Below, in pieces: positions 1-5,841 of a stretch of 12,773 nt of DNA. The notes beneath the pieces were generated by a model. The model was not told the origin of the DNA, did not search any database, and was given only the letters and a program-made list of their open reading frames with translations. Both the position numbers and the translations under genes were made by a program. Each line of letters opens with the position of its first letter. Within the stretch, counting starts at the first letter, position 1. Origin of the DNA: Flavobacterium sp. (GTDB lineage Bacteria > Bacteroidota > Bacteroidia > Flavobacteriales > Flavobacteriaceae); contig JASLED010000025.1 in the NCBI GenBank assembly GCA_030151255.1, forward strand, positions 1 to 12,773, given 5' to 3'.

Positions 1-619
1 TTTAGAGCACGAAATCAACGATTCGGTTTCTTATTTAATTACAAACGAAGGATTGTTGCCATTAGAAGTTTTTGGTCAGCATAATATAAATAATATAAGT
101 GGTGCCAAATGGGTTTGTCAAAACATGGGCATTGATGAAGATGATTTTTTCGAAGCTATTGCAAGTTTCAAAGGAGCTTCAAAGCGATTAGAAAAGCTGT
201 TAGATCAAAATGGCACTATTGTTTATAAAGATTTTGCACATTCGCCAAGTAAGGTAAAAGCAACGATGAAAGCAGTGCGAGAACAATATCCAACAAAAAA
301 GCTAATTGCTTGTTTAGAATTACATACGTATAGCAGCTTAAATACAGCTTTTTTATCGGAATACGAAGGAGCGTTGAATTTGGCAGATGAAGCCGTAGTT
401 TTCTATTCTTTAGATGCGTTGAAAATAAAACGTATGCCAGAAATTTCTGCGGAAGAAATGAAACAAGCGTTTGATTTAGAACAATTAACTACATATACCA
501 ATGCAGCCGATTTTAAAAATTATATTGAAGCAGTAGAAACAGAAAATACAGTTTTGCTGTTTATGAGTTCTGGAAATTATGGCGGATTAGTTTTAGAAGA
601 ATTTGTAACTACATTGTAA
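1..619 (+). CDS. mpl: Mpl-type Mur ligase, C-terminal part (5' end outside window)
   Basis: The frame is open from base 2 to the TAA at 617-619, giving 205 residues of a gene that begins before the window. Family role: Mpl ligases join the recycled murein tripeptide L-Ala-gamma-D-Glu-meso-Dap to UDP-MurNAc in the cytoplasm. Visible are the Mur-ligase motif GQHNINN (residues 25-31 of this fragment), a KRLE stretch, then DFAHSPSKV (77-85), matching the D-(F/Y)-AHHP start of the Mur ligase C-terminal domain. LELHTYSSL (105-113) and MSSGNYGGL near the end resemble the MurC/Mpl C-terminal domain; the last corresponds to the MSNGGFGG-like end of Mpl. The second His of the usual AHHP is Ser here. 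MurC is the main alternative, but the C-terminus fits Mpl better. A strong terminator follows 3 nt after the stop, so it is probably not co-transcribed with radC. Confidence 0.8.
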   Translation, partial: LEHEINDSVSYLITNEGLLPLEVFGQHNINNISGAKWVCQNMGIDEDDFFEAIASFKGASKRLEKLLDQNGTIVYKDFAHSPSKVKATMKAVREQYPTKKLIACLELHTYSSLNTAFLSEYEGALNLADEAVVFYSLDALKIKRMPEISAEEMKQAFDLEQLTTYTNAADFKNYIEAVETENTVLLFMSSGNYGGLVLEEFVTTL

Positions 620-622
620 AAC

Positions 623-662
623 AAAAAAACCTTTTTATCGAAAGATAGGAAGGTTTTTTTTT
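623..662 (+). terminator. Strong intrinsic terminator after the Mpl-like gene
   Basis: Bases 623-639 pair with 644-660: 17 consecutive pairs, of which two are G-U wobbles (634/635 with 648/649). The loop is GAAA closed by C-G, a GNRA-type tetraloop. The right arm runs into nine T residues (654-662). The left arm begins with seven A, so it could also act on the opposite strand. It separates the ligase gene from radC. Confidence 0.9.
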
Positions 663-731
663 ATTGAAGAATAAAAGTAGTTTAAAAGGATACTTTTTTA
701 AAGTGAGATTTTATGAATTGTTTTTTTGTTG

Positions 732-739
732 TAACTTTC
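732..739 (+). promoter_or_regulatory. Weak candidate -7 element for radC
   Basis: TAACTTTC matches the Bacteroidota -7 consensus TAnnTTTG at all but the last position. No TTG stands at the expected 17-23 nt upstream; the nearest, at 718-720, is too close. Since the terminator at 623-662 isolates radC from the gene before it, some promoter should lie in 663-750, and this is the best site I see. Transcription would then begin only a few bases before the proposed radC start at 752. Confidence 0.3.
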
Positions 740-751
740 TGAAAAAGTGGT

Positions 752-1501
752 ATAGAAAACAAAAAACCAATCAACGCTTGGGCCGAAGATGATCGACCGA
801 GAGAAAAACTTTTACTCAAAGGAAAAAGTGCTTTGAGTGATGCCGAACTACTGGCTATCTTGATTGGTTCGGGTAGCAGAAATGAATCTGCAGTAGATTT
901 ATGCAGAAGAATTCTAGAAGAAAATAATAATAGTTTACCAGAATTAGCAAGACAATCTGTTGCAAACTTGCAAAAGTTTAAAGGAATTGGCGAAGCAAAA
1001 GCAATTTCTATTGTAGCCGCGTTAGAGTTAGGTCAACGTCGCAGAATGGCCGAAGTAACACAGAAAAACAAAATTACTTGTAGTAAAGATGTATTTGAAT
1101 TAATGCAACCTCGAATCGGAGAATTGTCTCACGAAGAGTTTTGGATTATTTTGCTAAACAATGCAAATACAGTTCGCGATATTGTTGCTAATAGAAGTTT
1201 GGAAATTGAGGAACGATTTGTTTCTTATAATGTAGATGCTACATTAAATATTAGTAAAGGCGGAGTAACAGGCACGGTGGTTGATTTACGTATTTTGTTT
1301 AAAATGGCTTTAGAAAAAAATGCAACAGCAGTTATCTTAGTGCACAATCATCCGTCTGGCAAATTACAACCAAGCGAAGCTGATTTAGCTATTACAAAAA
1401 AAATAAAAGAAGCGGGTAAAATAATGGACATCAATATTCTCGATCATTTTATTATTACCGAATACGATTATTATAGTTTTGTAGATAATGGTTTGTTATA
1501 A
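752..1501 (+). CDS. radC: RadC family JAB/MPN-domain protein (JAMM motif), apparent ATA start
   Basis: Protein of 249 residues if read from the ATA codon at 752. An N-terminal helix-hairpin-helix region (FKGIGEAKAISI, about 76-87) precedes a C-terminal MPN domain. JAMM residues are E128 or E129, H198, H200, S208 and D211 (HNHPSGKLQPSEAD). The biochemical role of RadC is unsettled; a link to DNA repair was proposed early and is doubtful. The start is odd: the family signature WAEDDRPREKL lies at residues 10-20, yet no ATG, GTG or TTG lies in frame between the stop at 740-742 and that motif. The first usable codon is TTG at 833, which would delete 27 residues including the signature. ATA at 752 sits where family members have their initiator Met. 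Between LLNNAN and ISKGG (about 140-167) there are roughly 20 residues more than in the relatives I remember. Product call is firm, start is not. Confidence 0.85.
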   Translation: MENKKPINAWAEDDRPREKLLLKGKSALSDAELLAILIGSGSRNESAVDLCRRILEENNNSLPELARQSVANLQKFKGIGEAKAISIVAALELGQRRRMAEVTQKNKITCSKDVFELMQPRIGELSHEEFWIILLNNANTVRDIVANRSLEIEERFVSYNVDATLNISKGGVTGTVVDLRILFKMALEKNATAVILVHNHPSGKLQPSEADLAITKKIKEAGKIMDINILDHFIITEYDYYSFVDNGLL

Positions 1502-1508
1502 AGCATAA

Positions 1509-1535
1509 TTGTTTTTTGATATTTATTTATCTTTG
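1509..1535 (+). promoter_or_regulatory. Promoter of the HAD phosphatase gene
   Basis: TTG at 1509-1511 and a perfect -7 element TATCTTTG at 1528-1535, 16 nt apart, match the Bacteroidota sigma-A promoter form, with the spacer at the short end. It starts 8 nt after the radC stop. Transcription would begin near 1540, about 20 nt before the ATG at 1563. Confidence 0.65.
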
Positions 1536-1554
1536 TGTGCTTAATAAAAGCACA
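1536..1554 (+). promoter_or_regulatory. Small hairpin at the promoter/leader junction of the HAD gene
   Basis: TGTGCTT (1536-1542) is a perfect inverted repeat of AAGCACA (1548-1554) around a 5-nt loop. No T tract follows, so it is not a terminator. It abuts the -7 element and ends 8 nt before the start codon, so it could be a repressor site or a 5' mRNA hairpin, or be chance. Function is unknown. Confidence 0.3.
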
Positions 1555-1562
1555 AACAAATA

Positions 1563-2261
1563 ATGAATTTTTTACAACAGACTAATAAAACAGATGTTTT
1601 TTTTGATTTAGATCATACTTTATGGGATTTCGAAAAAAATTCTGCACTAGCTTTTAAGCAAGTAATAGAAGAATTAAATTTACCTTTTAGTGTTGATGAT
1701 TTTTTGACGTATTACGTAGAAATTAATAATATTTATTGGGATAAATATAGCCTAAACCAAATTACACAAGATGAACTTCGTGTTGGACGAATTAGCGATA
1801 CTTTTTCAAAATTGAATTATGTTTCTTCTCTGGAAGAAATCTTAGAAGTAGGAAATCGTTACTTGAAATATTTGCCAAATCACAATTATTTGTTTGATGG
1901 AGCTATTGAACTGCTTGATTATTTGCAGTTAAAATATAAGTTGCATATTATTACTAATGGATTTAGTGTTGTGCAAGAACAAAAATTAAAAAACTCTGGA
2001 ATTTTCAATTACTTTCAATCAGTTACCGATTCTGAATTGGCTGGAGTAAAAAAACCAGATAGTAAAATTTTTGAATTTGCTTTAGATACAGCAAATGCTT
2101 CAATAGAAAAATCGATTATGATTGGCGATAATCTTATAGCAGATATTCAAGGCGCACAAAATATCGGAATGGATGTTATTTTCTATAACGAACATTACAA
2201 AAAAGTAGACGCAAGTATTGTACAAGTAAATCATTTATTAGAAATAAAAAACCTGCTGTAA
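1563..2261 (+). CDS. yjjG: HAD-superfamily hydrolase, YjjG-type pyrimidine nucleotidase
   Basis: A 232-residue cytoplasmic phosphatase with all four HAD motifs. Motif I is DLDHTLWDF (nucleophile D15, general acid/base D17), motif II T131 in HIITNG, motif III K164 in GVKKPDSKIF, and motif IV GDNLIADIQGA (D189, D194). The helical segment between motifs I and II (about 24-110) is a C1-type cap as in subfamily I HADs. DLDHTLWDF and overall length resemble E. coli YjjG, a 5'-nucleotidase acting on UMP, dUMP, dTMP and non-canonical pyrimidine nucleotides, which it keeps out of DNA. Substrate specificity within this family is hard to read from sequence, so the phosphatase call is firm and the YjjG assignment likely. 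The ATG at 1563 is preceded by its own promoter and followed by a shared terminator, so this is probably a single-gene unit. Confidence 0.82.
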   Translation: MNFLQQTNKTDVFFDLDHTLWDFEKNSALAFKQVIEELNLPFSVDDFLTYYVEINNIYWDKYSLNQITQDELRVGRISDTFSKLNYVSSLEEILEVGNRYLKYLPNHNYLFDGAIELLDYLQLKYKLHIITNGFSVVQEQKLKNSGIFNYFQSVTDSELAGVKKPDSKIFEFALDTANASIEKSIMIGDNLIADIQGAQNIGMDVIFYNEHYKKVDASIVQVNHLLEIKNLL

Positions 2262-2274
2262 TAAGCAGATTTTT
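2247..2274. terminator. Bidirectional terminator between the HAD gene and rarA
   Basis: CTGCT (2253-2257) pairs with AGCAG (2264-2268) around a 6-nt loop. After one C/A mismatch the stem extends through A-T pairs 2247-2251/2270-2274. T-rich runs lie on the right of the + strand and, as A-rich sequence on the left, on the minus strand. It overlaps the last codons and stop (2259-2261) of the HAD gene and ends 4 bp before the rarA stop, serving both convergent genes. The GC part of the stem is short, so it is weaker than the other two. Confidence 0.6.
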
Positions 2275-2277
2275 ATT

Positions 2278-3555
2278 TTAATAGTTGTATTTGATTTGCC
2301 ATCTGTTTTTCAGAAATTCTCTTGTTCCATTTTCTCTGCTGTTATTTCCTGGCTCATAAAAAATAGTTCCACTCAACTCATCAGGTAAAAACTCTTGAAA
2401 AGCAAAATTGTTTGGGTAATCGTGTGAGTATTTATAATCATCTCCATAACCTAATTCTTTCATCAATTTTGTAGGCGCATTTCTTAGGTGAATAGGCACT
2501 GGTAAATCGCCAGTTTGTTTTACTACTTGCTGTGCTTTTCCAATAGCCATATAGGTTGAATTGCTTTTTGGCGATGTGGCTAAATAAACAGCACATTGGC
2601 TTAGTAATATTCTACTTTCTGGATAGCCAATTACAGAAACAGCCTGAAACGTATTATTTGCCATAATTAATGCTGTTGGATTTGCATTACCAATATCTTC
2701 AGAAGCGGCAATAACCATTCGTCTGGCAATAAATTTTAAATCTTCTCCGCCTTCAATCATTCTTGCCAACCAATATACGGCTCCATTTGGATCACTTCCT
2801 CGTATCGATTTTATAAAAGCAGAAATTATATCGTAATGTTGTTCTCCCGTTTTGTCATAAAGCACAGTGTTTTTTTGTACAATTTTCATTACTGCTTCAT
2901 TTGTAATTACAATTGTCTCATCGGATGTTGCATTTACAATAAGTTCAAACGTGTTGAGCAATTTTCGGCCATCTCCACCAGAAATTCTAAATAAAGCTTC
3001 TGTTTCTTTTAATTCAATATTTTTTGATTGCAAGTAAGTATCTTTATCTATTGCTCTGTTTAATAAAGCTTGTAAATCATCTTTGGTAAAAGGATTTAAG
3101 GTGTAAACCTGACATCTTGAAAGCAATGCCGGAATAACTTCAAAACTTGGATTTTCTGTTGTAGCACCAATCAACGTAATCCATCCGCGTTCTACAGCAG
3201 CCAAAAGAGAGTCTTGTTGAGATTTGCTAAAACGATGAATTTCGTCAATAAACAAAATCGGGTTTCGCGCTGTAAATAATCCGTGATTAGTTTTGGCTTT
3301 GTCAATTACTTCTCGAATGTCTTTTACTCCCGAATTAATGGCACTTAATGCATAAAATGGACGTTCACTTTCTTTTGCTAAGATTTCTGCTAAAGTAGTT
3401 TTTCCTGTTCCAGGAGGTCCCCAGAATATTAATGATGGAATAAATCCTGTTTGTAATTGTCTGGTTAAAATACCGTTTTCGCCTACAAGATGATACTGAC
3501 TTACATAATCAGATAAAGTTCTTGGACGAATTCTTTCAGCTAAAGGTGCTTCCAT
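2278..3555 (-). CDS. rarA: Replication-associated recombination protein A (AAA+ ATPase RarA/MgsA)
   Basis: A 425-residue cytoplasmic AAA+ ATPase of the clamp-loader clade. Numbered from the chosen Met, it has Walker A GPPGTGKT (46-53), Walker B ILFIDEIH (100-107), sensor 1 GATTENPSF (130-138), an arginine finger in LLSRC (R147) and sensor 2 in GGDGRKLLN (R197). The C-terminal half carries the RarA/WRNIP1 tetramerisation region with SEDIGNANP and NAPTKLMKELGYG. Family role: acts at stalled replication forks and binds SSB and DNA ends. The frame extends 11 codons further to an ATG at 3588. I prefer the ATG at 3553-3555 because MEAPLAERIRP is where the family begins, and because a TATTTTTG promoter element (3585-3578, minus) lies between the two starts. 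It converges with the HAD gene and diverges from the rhomboid gene. Confidence 0.95.
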   Translation of the reverse strand: MEAPLAERIRPRTLSDYVSQYHLVGENGILTRQLQTGFIPSLIFWGPPGTGKTTLAEILAKESERPFYALSAINSGVKDIREVIDKAKTNHGLFTARNPILFIDEIHRFSKSQQDSLLAAVERGWITLIGATTENPSFEVIPALLSRCQVYTLNPFTKDDLQALLNRAIDKDTYLQSKNIELKETEALFRISGGDGRKLLNTFELIVNATSDETIVITNEAVMKIVQKNTVLYDKTGEQHYDIISAFIKSIRGSDPNGAVYWLARMIEGGEDLKFIARRMVIAASEDIGNANPTALIMANNTFQAVSVIGYPESRILLSQCAVYLATSPKSNSTYMAIGKAQQVVKQTGDLPVPIHLRNAPTKLMKELGYGDDYKYSHDYPNNFAFQEFLPDELSGTIFYEPGNNSRENGTREFLKNRWQIKYNY

Positions 3556-3577
3556 TGTAATGATGCTTTTAGAAAAA

Positions 3578-3585
3578 CAAAAATA
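3578..3585 (-). promoter_or_regulatory. Candidate -7 element of rarA
   Basis: On the minus strand this reads TATTTTTG, a full match to TAnnTTTG. The nearest upstream TTG (3614-3612, minus) is 26 nt away, longer than the usual spacer, so the -33 element is uncertain. Transcription would begin near 3572, about 17 nt before the preferred start codon at 3555 and after the alternative ATG at 3588. Confidence 0.5.
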
Positions 3586-3632
3586 CAATTCTTAAAGTTT
3601 AAATTTCTCATCAATACTTCAGTTTAAATTTT

Positions 3633-3640
3633 TATCTTTC
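3633..3640 (+). promoter_or_regulatory. Weak candidate -7 element of the rhomboid gene
   Basis: TATCTTTC matches TAnnTTTG except for the last base, and no clear TTG lies upstream at the right distance. If it is used, transcription begins within a few bases of the first ATG (3652), which would favour translation from 3658 or 3667. This 96-bp divergent region (3556-3651) holds nothing else I can support apart from the rarA element. Confidence 0.25.
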
Positions 3641-3651
3641 ATTCTTATCAG

Positions 3652-4428
3652 ATGACGATGGCTAAAATGAAAGATAAACAACTTGTATTAACTCCTGATT
3701 TACTTATTTTACCAATGTTGGGAGTGTTATCTATTTGGGTAATTTATTGGCTCGATTGGCGGTATTATTTAGAATTATATCAATATGGCGTTTACCCACG
3801 ATCATTAGTAGGGTTGAGAGGTGTTTTTTTTAGTCCTTTTATTCACGGAGGATTAAAGCATATTTATAATAATTCAATTGCACTTTTTGTATTGCTTTTA
3901 CTTTTGCAATTTTTTTATAAAAAGCAAGCTTGGCAGGTTTTAGGTTGGGGTATTTTCCTTTCGGGACTTGGTACGTGGCTTATTGCAAGAGAAAGTCATC
4001 ATATTGGAGCAAGTGGATTAATTTACGTAATGGTAAGTTTTATTTTCTTTAAAGGAATACAAACTAAGCATTATCGATTAGTAGCATTGTCATTGCTAAT
4101 AGTTGTGCTTTATGGAAGTACAATTTGGTATATGTTTCCGGATGTGGAAGAAGGAGTTTCTTGGGAAGGACATTTGAGTGGTTTTATTACAGGATTTATC
4201 TTGTCTATTTTTCTAAAAGCACCAGAATATACTGAAACAGTTTATAAATACGAATGGCAATCGCCATTGTATAATCCAACTACTGATCCGTTTATGCAAT
4301 GTTTTGATGAAGATGGAAACTTTATCATCATTCCAAAAGAAGAAGTAAAATTACATCTTGTACAAGAATTGTATCCGTATAGAAGTACGTTGCCAGTAGC
4401 AGAAAATTATTTTAATATAAAAAATTAA
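3652..4428 (+). CDS. Rhomboid-family intramembrane serine protease
   Basis: 258 residues with about six membrane helices (roughly 16-36, 76-90, 93-111, 119-135, 141-161, 173-189). The Ser-His dyad is S121 in HIGASG and H174 in SWEGHLSG. The upstream HGGLKHIYNN (65-74) reproduces the HxxxxHxxxN pattern that forms the oxyanion region in GlpG, so the enzyme should be active. Rhomboids cut transmembrane segments within the lipid bilayer; no substrate is indicated here. After the last helix comes a polar tail of about 70 residues (190-258) that is not part of the catalytic core, probably soluble and cytoplasmic, rich in Tyr, Pro and acidic residues. Three ATGs (3652, 3658, 3667) stand close together at the 5' end; the exact start is open and changes only the first five residues. 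It ends 3 bp before a terminator shared with rlmB. Confidence 0.92.
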   Translation: MTMAKMKDKQLVLTPDLLILPMLGVLSIWVIYWLDWRYYLELYQYGVYPRSLVGLRGVFFSPFIHGGLKHIYNNSIALFVLLLLLQFFYKKQAWQVLGWGIFLSGLGTWLIARESHHIGASGLIYVMVSFIFFKGIQTKHYRLVALSLLIVVLYGSTIWYMFPDVEEGVSWEGHLSGFITGFILSIFLKAPEYTETVYKYEWQSPLYNPTTDPFMQCFDEDGNFIIIPKEEVKLHLVQELYPYRSTLPVAENYFNIKN

Positions 4429-4430
4429 TA

Positions 4431-4471
4431 AAAAAGTCCCAAAGGAATTACTCTTTTGGGACTTTTTGTTT
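4431..4471. terminator. Bidirectional terminator between the rhomboid gene and rlmB
   Basis: AAAAAGTCCCAAA (4431-4443) is a perfect 13-bp inverted repeat of TTTGGGACTTTTT (4455-4467). The stem gains a G-U and a G-C pair inside and has a 7-nt loop. T runs follow on the + strand, and the A run on the left gives a U tract for transcripts from rlmB. It lies between the two convergent stop codons. Confidence 0.92.
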
Positions 4472-4486
4472 TATGCTATTTGGTAA

Positions 4487-5221
4487 TTATCTTCTTTGAC
4501 GTATAATTTCGTACAAGAACGCACCACAAGCTACTGATACATTTAATGAATCTATTGAGCTAAACATTGGTAGTTTTGCTTTTTCATCAATAACTTTCAA
4601 TACAGATGGATTGATTCCTTTATCTTCACTTCCCATAATAATAGCAACAGGAATATTTAAATCTACATCGTAAATCTCTTTTTCTGCTTTTTCTGTTGCT
4701 CCAATTGTCATTACACCCGAACCTTGTAAATAAAATACGGCATCTTTAATATGATCTACTTTACAGATAGGAATATTAAAAACCGCTCCAGCAGATGTTT
4801 TTACAGTATCTCCATTTACTGGAGCCGCACCATTTTTAGAAATAATTATTCCATCTGCACCACAACAAACTGCTGTACGAATAATTGCACCAAAATTTCT
4901 TGCATCAGAAAGCTGATCTAAAACAACAAACAAAGGTTTGTCTTTTTTCTCTAAAACACCTTCAACTAATTCTTCTAAAGAAAGAAAACTAATTGGTGAA
5001 ATATTTGCTACTGCTCCTTGGTGATTTTTACTTGTTAATCGATTCAGTTTTTCAACAGGAACGTAAGAAAAATTGATGTTTTTTCTTTTTAAAAGTTTTA
5101 GTAATTCATTCATTAGTTCGCCTTGTGCATCTTTCTGAATAAATACTTTATCTATATCTTTTCCTGCTTCAACCGCTTCGATTATAGCACGAATACCAAA
5201 AATTTGATTGTCTTGTTCCAT
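4487..5221 (-). CDS. rlmB: 23S rRNA (guanosine-2'-O-)-methyltransferase RlmB (SpoU/TrmH family)
   Basis: 244 residues, the usual RlmB length. An N-terminal SpoU substrate-binding domain (about 5-77, with IFGIRAIIEA and a KNHQGAVA linker) precedes a SPOUT methyltransferase domain that forms a trefoil knot. Knot motifs are motif 1 LDQLSDARNFGAIIRTA (101-117, N109, R115), motif 2 IMGSEDKGI (195-203) and motif 3 LPMFSSIDSLNVSVACG (217-233, N227). Motif 1 has DARN where enterobacterial members have DPHN. E. coli RlmB methylates the ribose of G2251 in the P loop of 23S rRNA using S-adenosylmethionine; a paralogous SpoU enzyme with another rRNA or tRNA target is the alternative. The ATG at 5221 lies only 4 bp after the -7 promoter element. 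The conserved start of the protein (QIFGIRAI at residues 6-13) rules out a later start. Confidence 0.9.
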   Translation of the reverse strand: MEQDNQIFGIRAIIEAVEAGKDIDKVFIQKDAQGELMNELLKLLKRKNINFSYVPVEKLNRLTSKNHQGAVANISPISFLSLEELVEGVLEKKDKPLFVVLDQLSDARNFGAIIRTAVCCGADGIIISKNGAAPVNGDTVKTSAGAVFNIPICKVDHIKDAVFYLQGSGVMTIGATEKAEKEIYDVDLNIPVAIIMGSEDKGINPSVLKVIDEKAKLPMFSSIDSLNVSVACGAFLYEIIRQRR

Positions 5222-5225
5222 GAGG

Positions 5226-5254
5226 CAAAGTTAGAGATTATTTTACAAACTCAA
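5226..5254 (-). promoter_or_regulatory. Promoter of rlmB, immediately before its start codon
   Basis: Minus strand: TTG at 5254-5252, an 18-nt spacer, then TAACTTTG at 5233-5226, a full match to the Bacteroidota consensus. The initiation site should fall 3-7 nt after the last G, which is at or within about two bases of the ATG (5221-5219). The mRNA is therefore predicted to be leaderless or nearly so. Confidence 0.7.
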
Positions 5255-5302
5255 TTGGTTTTTTTAGATAGCAATAAATAGAAGAGAAACAGATTGATTT
5301 AG

Positions 5303-5333
5303 TTGGTAAAACAAAGTGATTGGTTTATTTTTG
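5303..5333 (+). promoter_or_regulatory. Promoter of the small membrane-protein gene
   Basis: TTG at 5303-5305, a 20-nt spacer and TATTTTTG at 5326-5333, both full consensus matches. Transcription would begin near 5339, giving a leader of about 17 nt before the ATG at 5356. It diverges from the rlmB promoter, with about 50 bp between the two -33 elements. Confidence 0.65.
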
Positions 5334-5355
5334 AGCAAAGCTATTGCAATTTATT

Positions 5356-5841
5356 ATGACAAAAACTGTATTTACTGACACAACAAAATATCCTTTTGTA
5401 GCATTACTAGGATTAAGTATTGCTTTGCTGTTATTTCCTGTGTTGATGTGTTATTATGCAGCAGATAAAGTATTTATTTATATTCTAGGTATTGTAGAAA
5501 TTATTTTGCTGATTGGTGCTTATTATATGTATATGATGAAATTTATTTTTGAGTTATCTCCAAAAGGACTTCGTTATATTTTATATGGTTTTTCTAAAAA
5601 AGAGAATTTTATTGCTTGGAAAGAAATAACAGCATTAAATATAATAGCGTTGGATTATACAACTAAATTTGGTGGTTCGGGCAACCGAAAGAATAAAAAT
5701 GGAGAAGCGTTTGTGTTCAATGATGGAATGTTTTTAGAAGTGGAAACTGAGAATAAAAAATACTATTTTTCCATTTCTGATAAAGGCAAAAATGATTGTG
5801 TAAATTATGTTGCCAACTTACAAACAAGGCTTAAAAAATAG
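5356..5841 (+). CDS. Small membrane protein with two helices and a soluble C-terminal domain, function unknown
   Basis: 161 residues from the ATG; I do not recognise a named family. Two hydrophobic helices (about 13-34 and 38-62) form a hairpin near the N-terminus. About 100 residues follow, alternating short beta-like stretches (IFELSPKGLRYIL, FIAWKEITALNII, MFLEVETENKKYYFSI) and ending in a helix (NDCVNYVANLQTRLKK). That order of two N-terminal helices, a strand-rich domain with a conserved Trp-Lys-Glu-Ile turn and a closing helix resembles bacterial PH-like (YcxB/bPH) membrane proteins. This is a resemblance in layout only. A TTG at 5344 is in frame four codons earlier; ATG is preferred because it has a 17-nt leader from a good promoter. 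The gene ends inside the 3' end of the convergent outer-membrane gene, sharing 11 bp, with no terminator hairpin seen between them. Confidence 0.75.
   Translation: MTKTVFTDTTKYPFVALLGLSIALLLFPVLMCYYAADKVFIYILGIVEIILLIGAYYMYMMKFIFELSPKGLRYILYGFSKKENFIAWKEITALNIIALDYTTKFGGSGNRKNKNGEAFVFNDGMFLEVETENKKYYFSISDKGKNDCVNYVANLQTRLKK

Noticed and set aside
713..742. Nine-codon ATG frame directly upstream of and in phase with radC
   Set aside because: It ends at TGA 740-742 and encodes MNCFFVVTF, nothing like a RadC N-terminus. A read-through or recoding reading has no support beyond shared phase.
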